Below are positions 18,015-26,616 of a DNA stretch of 64,000 nt, piece by piece; the stretch's first letter is position 1, and each line of letters starts with the position of its first letter. Origin of the DNA: Melioribacter roseus (GTDB lineage: Bacteria; Bacteroidota; Ignavibacteria; Ignavibacteriales; Melioribacteraceae); assembly GCA_020724265.1 (NCBI GenBank), contig DYHH01000001.1, forward strand, positions 278,782 to 342,781, written 5' to 3'. The notes under the pieces were generated by a model, which searched no databases, had not been told where the DNA came from, and was given only the letters and a program-made list of their open reading frames with translations. The translations under genes were made by a program, and so were the position numbers.

Positions 18015-21000
18015 ATGAAAAAATTTTTTAGAGTACTTATACTTTGCTTTATACTTCCATTAAATATTCTCTTTTCTCAATTGACAGATAATGAACTTCG
18101 GAAAATTGACCCAAGTCTGCACAGTTTATTAAAAGAACAAATCGATGAAAAAATTACTAAGGAAAGTATATTTCTTACAACAATAGAAATTGAATCGATA
18201 ACTTCCAAAAATGCTTTTGGTGAATCAGTATATGGTCTTATTGTTCACACAAAAAATCCTATGTCATTGATTTCCGAAGGAATAATAATAAATTCTTTAT
18301 ACGATAATATAATTACTGCAAGAGTGACAAAAGATCAGATAGTAAAATTAGCTCAGAATTCTGATGTAATTTTTATTTCTCCCGGAGAAGTATTCTACAC
18401 AACCAATGATGTTGCCGGTGGACTAATTGGTTCTGATTTAATACATAACGGTTACATAAATGAGACATCTTATGAAGGAGCAGGGGTAATCGTTTGTATA
18501 ATTGATACCGGGATTGATTGGGAACATTTAGATTTTCGAGATCCGGCAAATGATGCAATTAGTAGAATTCTTTACATATGGGATCAAACATTAACTGCTA
18601 TCGGAGGAGAAACTACCCCAGCGGCTCGTGGCGGTGATTTTTCCACGTTAAATTATGGTGTTGAATATTCAAAAGCTCAAATTGAGGATGAGATTGATGG
18701 TAGTCCTGCTGGTTTTGTTCGTCAAGAAGATACCAATGGTCATGGAACTCATGTTGCCGGATCAGCTGCGGGTAATGGAGCAGCACTTAGTACACGAAAA
18801 TATGCAGGAATTGCACCTAAAGCTGATATACTCGTGATAAAATCCGGCAATGGTACTTTTTCCAATTCAAATTTAATTGATGCTTTAACTTATGCAAAAG
18901 CAGTAGCAGATGATGAAAACAAACCAATAGTTGTAAATATGAGCCTCGGCGGTCATTCTAATGCGCATGATGGAACAAGTGCAATTGAACAAGCTGTAGA
19001 TACGTTTGTTGATAATGGTAGAATTGCTGTTATTTCCGCCGGTAATGATGGAAGTAATAATATTCACATTAATGGAACACTGCCGGCTTCCGGTACTACT
19101 GATATTAATTTCAGTGTTCCATCATATTCTCCAACACCTGGGACTGATAATGATTTTTTTTATTTTAAAGTTTGGCTTGATAATAACACTGATGTAACTG
19201 CAAATGTTACATCTCCAAACGCTGTTACATATTCAAGAAATGCCGGTGAATCTGGAACGGGTGGAGATGATTCGGATGGTGCAATTTATTTAGAGAATTT
19301 AGTAGATGTTAACAATTCAGATCGGTATATTCTATTAATAGTTGACGATAATGATGCTTCAAAAACACCAGCAGTAGGAACTTGGACATTACAGATTCAG
19401 AACAATACAGGCTCAAGTGTAGATTATCATGGGTGGTTATATTCTACATCAATTAGTACTTCATTAATTGGCGGTAATTCAAATTATACTGTCGGAAGTC
19501 CTGGAACTGCTAATGAAGCAATTACAATAGGTTCTTATGTCAGCAGATGGAGATGGAATTCATCGGACGGGGGTTTTTATTCTTACTCCGGGACTGATTA
19601 TTCTGATGATATTTCCTCATTCAGTAGCATTGGACCAACCCGTGACAGCAGGCAAAAACCTGACTTAACTGGTCCGGGTCAAGCTATAGTGTCTTCTTTG
19701 TCCTCGCATATAGCTAGTCCTACAGCTTCTAGTATAGTCCCAGGTGATAAACACATAAGGAATCAGGGTACAAGTATGTCTGCTCCAGTTGTAGCTGGAG
19801 CAGTTGCTCTATTACTAGAGCAAAATAACTCCTTATCAGGTTCAACGGTAAAATCATTATTGACATCTAATACTGACACTGATACATATACAGGCGGAGG
19901 TTTGCCTGATTACACTTGGGGTTATGGTAAAGTAAATATTTTTAAAGCACTTGCTAAATCCATTAATTCCTCGTGGATACCAAACCAAGAAATTTTAGCT
20001 TATGATGAATGGACAGGAAATAGCTTTGCCTCTTTGTCTGCTGGGGAATATGCTGCTGTAAGGTATTCACCCTCCATATCAGGATCTGTTACGGGTGCAT
20101 TTTTTCATCCACATGACGTTTCAAACATAACAAGTGATATTTCATTTGAGATTTGGTCAGATAATAGTGGTATGCCTGATTCAAAAATGGGGAGCACTGT
20201 AACATTTGATAAAGATAATTTACTACTTTTTAGCTGGAACTATATTAATCTAGTTGGCACTGGTGTGAGTATCACCTCCGGTACAGATTATCATCTTGTT
20301 ATGTACTACCCAACTGGAACCGAGTTAAGAATACTTATGGATGCGTCATCAAGTGATGGTCGTTCAAGTGGAAATTTAGGCGGTGGTTGGGGATCCTATG
20401 TTAGCAATGATTTTAGAATGAGGATGATAGTATCAGAAGAAAGCTCAGCACTTCCAGTTGAACTTGTCGCTTTCTCTGCCGAACTAATTGACAACAAAGT
20501 TAGATTGGAATGGGAAACTGCAATGGAAATTAACAATTATGGTTTTGATATTGAAAGAAGGATAGTAGATGCAACTAATCAGAATGATTGGAATAAAATT
20601 GGATTCGTTTTGGGTAACGGAACATCAGCTTCGAGCAAATACTATGAATTTATCGATGAGTTCCCACCTGCAGAATTTTTAGAATATCGTTTAAAGCAGA
20701 TTGATTCGGATGGTAGTTATGAATATTATACACTTACAGCAAAAGTTGATGCTTCAACAATTACCGGCATTGCTGAAAATATTCCTAATGAATTTGCATT
20801 GCATCAAAACTATCCAAATCCCTTTAACCCCAGCACAACAATAAAATTTGATCTACCCGAAAAATCAAATGTCTCGATTGTTATATATAATGTACTTGGA
20901 CAGACAATCAGTACACTTTTAAATGAAGAATTGAATGCCGGGTATCATGAAGTGAAATTTAGTGCTGAGAATTTATCATCAAACATATATTTTTATAGGA

Positions 21001-21050
21001 TTAAAACCGATAATAATGTTGCAGTAAAGAAAATGATGGTAATTAAGTAG
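18015..21050 (+). CDS. Secreted subtilisin-like serine protease (S8) with type IX secretion C-terminal domain
   Basis: 1011 residues. A signal peptide (about 1-22, basic start and hydrophobic core ending LFSQ) exports it to the periplasm. The S8 catalytic triad is D164 (IIDTGID), H243 (NGHGTHVAG) and S587 (GTSMSAP), with oxyanion Asn344 (SAGNDG). The spacing between His and Ser is enlarged by an inserted beta domain around 350-480. Fibronectin-like beta segments follow from about 810, and the last ~85 residues are a type A sorting domain (FALHQNYPNPFNPSTTI ... MMVIK) that directs outer-membrane passage by the type IX system. Likely an extracellular peptidase. Confidence 0.95.
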   Translation: MKKFFRVLILCFILPLNILFSQLTDNELRKIDPSLHSLLKEQIDEKITKESIFLTTIEIESITSKNAFGESVYGLIVHTKNPMSLISEGIIINSLYDNIITARVTKDQIVKLAQNSDVIFISPGEVFYTTNDVAGGLIGSDLIHNGYINETSYEGAGVIVCIIDTGIDWEHLDFRDPANDAISRILYIWDQTLTAIGGETTPAARGGDFSTLNYGVEYSKAQIEDEIDGSPAGFVRQEDTNGHGTHVAGSAAGNGAALSTRKYAGIAPKADILVIKSGNGTFSNSNLIDALTYAKAVADDENKPIVVNMSLGGHSNAHDGTSAIEQAVDTFVDNGRIAVISAGNDGSNNIHINGTLPASGTTDINFSVPSYSPTPGTDNDFFYFKVWLDNNTDVTANVTSPNAVTYSRNAGESGTGGDDSDGAIYLENLVDVNNSDRYILLIVDDNDASKTPAVGTWTLQIQNNTGSSVDYHGWLYSTSISTSLIGGNSNYTVGSPGTANEAITIGSYVSRWRWNSSDGGFYSYSGTDYSDDISSFSSIGPTRDSRQKPDLTGPGQAIVSSLSSHIASPTASSIVPGDKHIRNQGTSMSAPVVAGAVALLLEQNNSLSGSTVKSLLTSNTDTDTYTGGGLPDYTWGYGKVNIFKALAKSINSSWIPNQEILAYDEWTGNSFASLSAGEYAAVRYSPSISGSVTGAFFHPHDVSNITSDISFEIWSDNSGMPDSKMGSTVTFDKDNLLLFSWNYINLVGTGVSITSGTDYHLVMYYPTGTELRILMDASSSDGRSSGNLGGGWGSYVSNDFRMRMIVSEESSALPVELVAFSAELIDNKVRLEWETAMEINNYGFDIERRIVDATNQNDWNKIGFVLGNGTSASSKYYEFIDEFPPAEFLEYRLKQIDSDGSYEYYTLTAKVDASTITGIAENIPNEFALHQNYPNPFNPSTTIKFDLPEKSNVSIVIYNVLGQTISTLLNEELNAGYHEVKFSAENLSSNIYFYRIKTDNNVAVKKMMVIK

Positions 21051-21062
21051 ATGTGTTTAAAT

Positions 21063-21099
21063 TTACCCATCGATAGATATGGGAATTATCGATGGGTAA
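21063..21099. terminator. Hairpin between convergent protease and lipA genes
   Basis: Perfect 13-base stem: TTACCCATCGATA (21063-21075) with TATCGATGGGTAA (21087-21099), loop of 11. No T-run follows on either strand, but the position between converging stops suggests a bidirectional terminator. Confidence 0.7.
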
Positions 21100-21102
21100 T
21101 AA

Positions 21103-22008
21103 TTAAATCAATCTCGCATGTTTATCTGCGTGGTAGGAACTTCTCACAAGTGGTGATGATTCAACTGCTTTGAATCCTAATTCCAGTCCAAAATCTTTAT
21201 ATTCTTTGAATTCATCAAGAGTTACAAATCTATCTACAGGCAAGTGATTTTTTGTCGGTTGCAGGTACTGTCCGATAGTCATAATATCACAACCGCTATT
21301 ATAAAGATCTTCCATTAATTCAATCACTTCTTCTTTCTTCTCACCTATTCCAACCATTATTCCGCTTTTGGTTCTTAAGCCTTTTTCCTTAAACCATGTT
21401 ATCAATGCCAAACTTCTTGAATATTTTGCTTGAGGACGTACAGCATGGTATAATCTGTTTACTGTCTCTAAATTGTGATTAAGAATATCTGGCGGCTGTT
21501 GCATTATTATTTCAAAGGCGTGTTCTTCTCCTTTAAAATCCGGGATAAGAATCTCAATAGTTGTTTCCGGCATTTTCTCACGAATTAATCTATTTGTTTC
21601 GGTAAAGATTGATGCACCGCCGTCTTTCAATTCATCTCTGTTCACGGAAGTAATAACAACATGTCTTAGTTTTAATTGCTCAACAGATTCTGCAACTCTT
21701 CTCGGTTCATCTAAGTCAAGCTCTGTCGGTAACCCGAGTTTAACATTACAGAAACCACAGCTTCTTGTACAAGTATCTCCCAAAATCATAAATGTGGCTG
21801 TTCTTGCATTCCAGCATTCGGCAATGTTAGGACAACGAGCTTCTTCGCAAACTGTATTCAATTTTGAATTACGCATCAATTGATGCACATCTTTATAATT
21901 TTGTCCGCTCGGTAATCTTACTTTTAGCCATTCAGGTCTTTTTCCTAAAGGGATTCTTTCCTTTTCTAATGTCTCTGCATATTTTTTTTGATGCTGATTG
22001 ATTTTCAT
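21103..22008 (-). CDS. lipA: Lipoyl synthase
   Basis: Radical SAM enzyme that inserts two sulfurs into octanoyl chains on E2 and related proteins; 301 residues. Both clusters are visible: the auxiliary motif CEEARCPNIAEC (about 54-65) and the radical SAM motif CTRSCGFC (about 80-87). The C-terminal VRSSYHA with Arg-Ser-Ser-Tyr is also conserved. It is the last gene of the E3-lipB-E1-E2-lipA group but is separated from E2 by a 130-base repeat-bearing gap. Confidence 0.97.
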   Translation of the reverse strand: MKINQHQKKYAETLEKERIPLGKRPEWLKVRLPSGQNYKDVHQLMRNSKLNTVCEEARCPNIAECWNARTATFMILGDTCTRSCGFCNVKLGLPTELDLDEPRRVAESVEQLKLRHVVITSVNRDELKDGGASIFTETNRLIREKMPETTIEILIPDFKGEEHAFEIIMQQPPDILNHNLETVNRLYHAVRPQAKYSRSLALITWFKEKGLRTKSGIMVGIGEKKEEVIELMEDLYNSGCDIMTIGQYLQPTKNHLPVDRFVTLDEFKEYKDFGLELGFKAVESSPLVRSSYHADKHARLI

Positions 22009-22020
22009 AATTTCCTTTTA

Positions 22021-22114
22021 ATTCTTAATCCTAATCATGCTCTTAATCTTAATCGCTTTCAATAAATATAAAATCATATTGAGATAAAGATTAAGATTAT
22101 GATTAAGAGTAAGA
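22021..22114. repeat. Imperfect inverted repeat of TTAATC/GATTAA units
   Basis: 22021-22055 contains repeated CTTAATC/CCTAATC units and 22086-22112 the complementary GATTAAG units (AAAGATTAAGATTATGATTA, then AGAG). The arms pair imperfectly around a short AT-rich loop. The design (short direct units arranged as opposed arms) is like the borders of the four-helix-bundle element at 937-1394, but with no ORF inside. Confidence 0.6.
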
Positions 22115-22134
22115 TATCCGCTTGAAGCGGGTAT
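22114..22134. terminator. Small hairpin just after the E2 stop
   Basis: ATATCCGC (22114-22121) pairs with GCGGGTAT (22127-22134), one G-T pair, loop TTGAA. It sits five bases beyond the E2 stop on the minus strand. No T-run follows in that direction, so termination would be weak. Confidence 0.4.
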
Positions 22135-22138
22135 TTTA

Positions 22139-23764
22139 TTAAAAAATGGACATATCAAAATTTTCTAAAGTATTTTTAATCGATAATAAAAACTTACCAC
22201 CAAGCATACCGTCCACAAGTCGATGATCATGGCTAAGTGATAAATACATCATCGGTTTAACTGCAATTGTATCAACTCCATCAACCTCAACGGCTACAGG
22301 TTTCTTTGTAACCGCACCTACACCAAGGATTCCTACTTCCGGCTGATTTATTATCGGGGTACCAAATAATGAACCGAAAACACCGTAATTTGTAATAGTA
22401 AAAGTGCCGTCCATTATATCATCGGGAGTGAGTTTTTTATTTCTTGCTTTATCGCTCAGTTCAACCATTGATTTTGCAATTCCACGAATATTTTTTTCAT
22501 CTGCTTTTTTAATATTAGGTACAATCAATCCGTTTGGTTCAACTGCAACTGCAATACCAAGATTAATATATTTTTTTACTACAATATTATTACCGTCTAT
22601 CGAAGCATTTATATAAGGGTATTCCTTCAGCGCTTTGATCACAGCATAAGAAATAAACGGCATATAAGTTAGTTTAAGACCTTCTGTTTCAAGGTATTTC
22701 TGTTTATTAGTTTGAATAAATTTATGAATCTTTGTCATATCAACTTCTAATACTGCCGTAACATGAACCGAAGTATCACGGCTATTTACCATGTGGTACA
22801 TAATTCTCTGTCGAATATTATCCATCGGAATTATCTCGACACCTTCACTTGCAGACCACGTAGGCTGCGAAGTTTCTTTCGACGTACTTTTTTGAATGAC
22901 ATCGGAAGATTTTTTCGGTTGTTGAGTTCTTGGAGCTGTTGCTTTACCGGATTTTCTATCTTCGATATACTTTAGAATATCATTTTTAGTTACTCTCCCG
23001 TTTAATCCTGTTCCATCAATTGATTCTAATTCATCATAAGAGACATTTTCGGTATTTGCAATTTTCATTACCAAAGGTGAGTAAAATCTATCTGATGAAG
23101 CAACATCAGTTTTCTTCTCTACCGGTTTTTCTGTTTGCTTAACTTCTTCTTTCTTCTGCTCGGATTTTGATTCTTCATCTTTTACTTCAGTTTTCTTTTT
23201 AACAATACCGCCGCTTTTTGAAATTCGGGCAACAGTTTGACCAACTTCAACCGTTTCATTTTCACTAACTAATATTTCAGCAAGAACACCTTCTTCAGGA
23301 GCAGGTACTTCAGTATCAACTTTATCAGTGCTTATTTCAAAAATAATTTCATCTTTCTCAACTTTGTCACCTTCTTTTTTATGCCATTTTATTATGGTTC
23401 CTTCCATAACAGATTCACCCATTTTAGGCATTGGTATATCAATAAGTTCTCCACCGACTTGTGTAGTTGATGATTCTTCTTTTGATTTTTCTTGTTCCGA
23501 TTTAACCTCTTCTGCAGCAGCTTCACCGTCGGTTTCAATAATGGCAACAACTGCTCCGGCTTCAACTGTTTCATTTTCAAAAGCTTTAATATCGGCAAGT
23601 ACTCCGTTTTCCGGACTTGGAATTTCGGTGTCAACTTTATCGGTACTTATCTCGAAAATAATTTCATCTTTTTCTACTTTATCCCCTTTTTTCTTATGCC
23701 ATTTGATAATCGTTCCTTCATTAACACTCTCTCCCATTTTGGGCATTACGACATCAACTTTCAT
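22139..23764 (-). CDS. Dihydrolipoamide acyltransferase (E2) of a 2-oxoacid dehydrogenase complex
   Basis: 541 residues. Two lipoyl domains (about 1-78 and 93-170), each with the lipoylated lysine in EISTDKVDTE; flexible charged linkers; a peripheral-subunit-binding domain (about 228-265, SPLVMKIANTENVSYDELESI); and the catalytic acyltransferase domain to the end with SHDHRLVDGM carrying the active-site His and Asp. The core of the complex that transfers the acyl group to CoA. Being next to a fused E1 alpha-beta it is more likely branched-chain or pyruvate type than OGDH; substrate is not settled. Confidence 0.94.
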   Translation of the reverse strand: MKVDVVMPKMGESVNEGTIIKWHKKKGDKVEKDEIIFEISTDKVDTEIPSPENGVLADIKAFENETVEAGAVVAIIETDGEAAAEEVKSEQEKSKEESSTTQVGGELIDIPMPKMGESVMEGTIIKWHKKEGDKVEKDEIIFEISTDKVDTEVPAPEEGVLAEILVSENETVEVGQTVARISKSGGIVKKKTEVKDEESKSEQKKEEVKQTEKPVEKKTDVASSDRFYSPLVMKIANTENVSYDELESIDGTGLNGRVTKNDILKYIEDRKSGKATAPRTQQPKKSSDVIQKSTSKETSQPTWSASEGVEIIPMDNIRQRIMYHMVNSRDTSVHVTAVLEVDMTKIHKFIQTNKQKYLETEGLKLTYMPFISYAVIKALKEYPYINASIDGNNIVVKKYINLGIAVAVEPNGLIVPNIKKADEKNIRGIAKSMVELSDKARNKKLTPDDIMDGTFTITNYGVFGSLFGTPIINQPEVGILGVGAVTKKPVAVEVDGVDTIAVKPMMYLSLSHDHRLVDGMLGGKFLLSIKNTLENFDMSIF

Positions 23765-23788
23765 TTTAATTTTCCTTTATATTCAATT

Positions 23789-25897
23789 TTAGTAACGTAT
23801 TATTTCTCTTATTGATTCAACAATATTATTTCTTGTTGGAAGAATATAATTTTCAAGATTCGGGTGATACGGAATCGGCGTATCTTTAGCTCCAACTCGC
23901 ATAATAGGACCGTCTAAACTTTCAAAACAATTTGCAGAAATTCTTGCTGCTATTTCCGCTCCGAATCCTGCGGTTAATGTATCTTCATGCATTATAATTG
24001 CTTTACCGGTTTTACGAACAGAATTATAAATAGTTTCTTCGTCTAAAGGATGAATTGTTCTAATATCTATTACTTCTATGGAACATCCTTCTTCTTCTTC
24101 AACTTTTTTAACTGCAAATTTTGCTTCATGTACTATAGCACCCCATGTAATGATTGTTAAATCATTTCCTTCTTTAACAACATTTGCTTTACCAAATGGT
24201 AGAAGATATTCGGCAGATGGCTCAGAAGTTGTGGAATGACTTTGTCTGTATAAACCTTTGTGTTCTAAGAAAAGCACCGGGTCGTTAAGACGAAGTGCTG
24301 TTTTAAGCAATCCTTTTGCATCACGTGCATTTGATGGATAAGCTATTAAAAGTCCGGGCATGTGCGCAAAAAATCCTTCAATATTTTGGCTATGATAAAG
24401 CCCGCCGTGGATATAGCCGCCAACCGCAACTCTTGTAACAACCGGAGCTTCAAATAAATTATTAGAACGGTAACGATACATAACAAGTTCGTCTCTCATT
24501 TGCATAAATGCAGGCCAAATATAATCACCAAATTGAATTTCAACACAAGGTTTCAAACCTTTCAAAGCCATACCGATTGCAACACCCATAATACTAGCTT
24601 CTGCTAAAGGTGAATTGAAAACACGGTCGTTCCCAAACTGCGTTGACAATCCTTTTGTTGCACTGAATACTCCACCCTTCCCATCGGCAACATCTTCACC
24701 AAAAACATAAATTTTTTCATTTCGTTCCATCTCTTCTCGAAGAGCATGATTAATTGAATCGACCATTACAACCGGTTGACCATCTAATTTGCCTTTTTCA
24801 TAATCTAATTTTTCACGTTTACCGCTTTCATCAAGTACATATTTCACAGCTGTTTCGGGTTCCGGATCAGCTTGCTTTAATGCCCAATCTGCCGCTTCAT
24901 CCACATGATTTTTAATTCCCTTTTTAAATTCTTCGTAAGCAAGTTCGGTAAGAATTCCTTTTTCAATTAATTTATTAGCAAAAATTTCAATAGGATCTTT
25001 TTTCAAATCTTCTTGAAGTGAATCTTGCGGTCTATATTTTTTTTGATCGTCGGAAGAAGAGTGAGATAGTAATCTAACAACGTGCGCTTCAATTAAAGCA
25101 GGACCTTTTCCTTGCCTTGCATACTTAAATGCAGATTGTGCAGCAGCATTAACTTTAAGGAAATCCGTTCCGTCAACTTCCATACGTAAAAGATTTTCAT
25201 GCCCTTTCATCATTTCTGCGACAGAATTATTTTTCCCGGAATTTTGCCCTTGAACCGGGACAGAAATTGCCCATTTATTATTTTGAATCACAAATACAAC
25301 AGGAAGTTTTTCACGAGAAGCCCAATTAACTGCTTCGTAAAATTCTCCTTCACTGGTGGTACCTTCTCCGGCACTTACATAAACTACTGTATTTTCTCCT
25401 CTTTTACGTGCGGCAAGAGCAACGCCAACTGCCTGTAAAAACTGGGTACCTGTTGGGCTTGATTGTGTAGGTACATTTAATTCTTTGGAACTATAATGAC
25501 AAGGCATCTGACGACCACCGGTCATTGGGTCATCAGCTTTACCCATTTGTGCGAGGAATACATCTTCAATTTTAGTTCCGAGAGCGAGCATAAAAGCCAT
25601 ATCTCTATAATAAGGGAAAGCCCAATCAACTTTCTTTTTCATAGCCAGGCCGAAAGCAACTTGTGTTGCTTCATGTCCCGAGCCTGCAATATGAAAAAAA
25701 ACTTTTCCTTGACGGAGAAGGTTCATGATTTTATTATCCATCTGTCTTGATAATGACATTAAACGAAGAATGTTCATCAATTCATCTTTAGTCATACCGC
25801 CAAAAGAATCTATTTTTCCGGTAGGGGCTTTACCGTTTTTCTTGTTTGTAGTATTCTTCTCTTCGGTTAAAGAATCAAGTTTATTATTTCTTGTCAT
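23789..25897 (-). CDS. Fused E1 alpha-beta subunit, 2-oxoacid dehydrogenase (branched-chain/pyruvate type)
   Basis: 702 residues combining both E1 chains. The alpha half (about 30-350) has GSGHEATQVAFG and the TPP site GEGTTSEGEFYEAVNWAS ... NNKWAIS. The beta half (about 370-702) starts MVDSINHALREEMERNEKIYVFGEDV and includes EIQFGDYIWPAF and a transketolase C-terminal domain (IDIRTIHPLD). The TPP motif reads GEG instead of the common GDG. The first 30 residues are a charged linker. Such fusions occur widely in Bacteroidota/Chlorobi. Operon with lipB upstream (14 bases) and E2 downstream (24 bases). Confidence 0.94.
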   Translation of the reverse strand: MTRNNKLDSLTEEKNTTNKKNGKAPTGKIDSFGGMTKDELMNILRLMSLSRQMDNKIMNLLRQGKVFFHIAGSGHEATQVAFGLAMKKKVDWAFPYYRDMAFMLALGTKIEDVFLAQMGKADDPMTGGRQMPCHYSSKELNVPTQSSPTGTQFLQAVGVALAARKRGENTVVYVSAGEGTTSEGEFYEAVNWASREKLPVVFVIQNNKWAISVPVQGQNSGKNNSVAEMMKGHENLLRMEVDGTDFLKVNAAAQSAFKYARQGKGPALIEAHVVRLLSHSSSDDQKKYRPQDSLQEDLKKDPIEIFANKLIEKGILTELAYEEFKKGIKNHVDEAADWALKQADPEPETAVKYVLDESGKREKLDYEKGKLDGQPVVMVDSINHALREEMERNEKIYVFGEDVADGKGGVFSATKGLSTQFGNDRVFNSPLAEASIMGVAIGMALKGLKPCVEIQFGDYIWPAFMQMRDELVMYRYRSNNLFEAPVVTRVAVGGYIHGGLYHSQNIEGFFAHMPGLLIAYPSNARDAKGLLKTALRLNDPVLFLEHKGLYRQSHSTTSEPSAEYLLPFGKANVVKEGNDLTIITWGAIVHEAKFAVKKVEEEEGCSIEVIDIRTIHPLDEETIYNSVRKTGKAIIMHEDTLTAGFGAEIAARISANCFESLDGPIMRVGAKDTPIPYHPNLENYILPTRNNIVESIREIIRY

Positions 25898-25911
25898 TGA
25901 TTAACCCTTTT

Positions 25912-26616
25912 CTAATTATTATTTACAAAAGTAAATGCATCTTTTAATACAACTTTATATTCATCGTAATCAAATGCTTCTTTGAACTTATTCACAATTT
26001 TATTTTTTACCTCATTAATATCCACTTCTTTGCCCAATTCTTTTTGAAGTGATGTTACCTTTTTATTGGTAATTCCGCAAGGTATGATTCCATTGAACAA
26101 ATTAAGATCCGTATTTATATTAAATGCGAATCCGTGCATTGTAACCCAACGTGAAACTTTTATTCCTATTGCGGCAATTTTTCTATCATCAATCCAAACA
26201 CCTGTAAGACCTTCAGTTCTATTCGTCTCTAAGCCGTAATCAGCACAAACATCAATAACTACTTGTTCAAGATTACGAAGATAAAGATGTGTATCTTCTT
26301 TCCAATTGCTAAGTTTTATTATTGGATAACCGACAATTTGTCCCGGACCGTGATAAGTAATATCACCACCGCGATCAATATCAAAAACTTTGATATTGTA
26401 TTTATTCAAAAAAGTTTCGTTGCTAATAAGATTTTTCCTATCTGCAGTTTTACCTAAGGTATAAGTATGCGGATGTTCAAGTAGAAATAAAATGTCCTCT
26501 ATCTCATCTAAGGTACGCAGTTTAAATACATCTTTCTGCAAATCCCAAGCTTTATCGTAATCGATAAAATCGAGATCAATATAATTAAATATTCTATATG
26601 TGGATTGCTTCGCCAT
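25912..26616 (-). CDS. lipB: Octanoyl-[acyl carrier protein]:protein transferase
   Basis: Attaches octanoate from ACP to lipoyl-domain lysines, the step before LipA. 234 residues with LLEHPHTYTLGKTADRKNL (about 45-63), the RGGDITYHGPGQIVGYPI motif (about 81-98) and GLTGVWIDDRKIAAIGIKV. Its ATG lies inside the lpdA coding region, a 23-base overlap in a different frame, so coupling to lpdA translation is likely. Confidence 0.96.
   Translation of the reverse strand: MAKQSTYRIFNYIDLDFIDYDKAWDLQKDVFKLRTLDEIEDILFLLEHPHTYTLGKTADRKNLISNETFLNKYNIKVFDIDRGGDITYHGPGQIVGYPIIKLSNWKEDTHLYLRNLEQVVIDVCADYGLETNRTEGLTGVWIDDRKIAAIGIKVSRWVTMHGFAFNINTDLNLFNGIIPCGITNKKVTSLQKELGKEVDINEVKNKIVNKFKEAFDYDEYKVVLKDAFTFVNNN

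Noticed and set aside
23328..23792. 154-codon open frame on the plus strand across the E2 gene
   Set aside because: It is antisense to the repeated lipoyl-domain coding sequence, and its repeated protein segments are a mirror of those domains.
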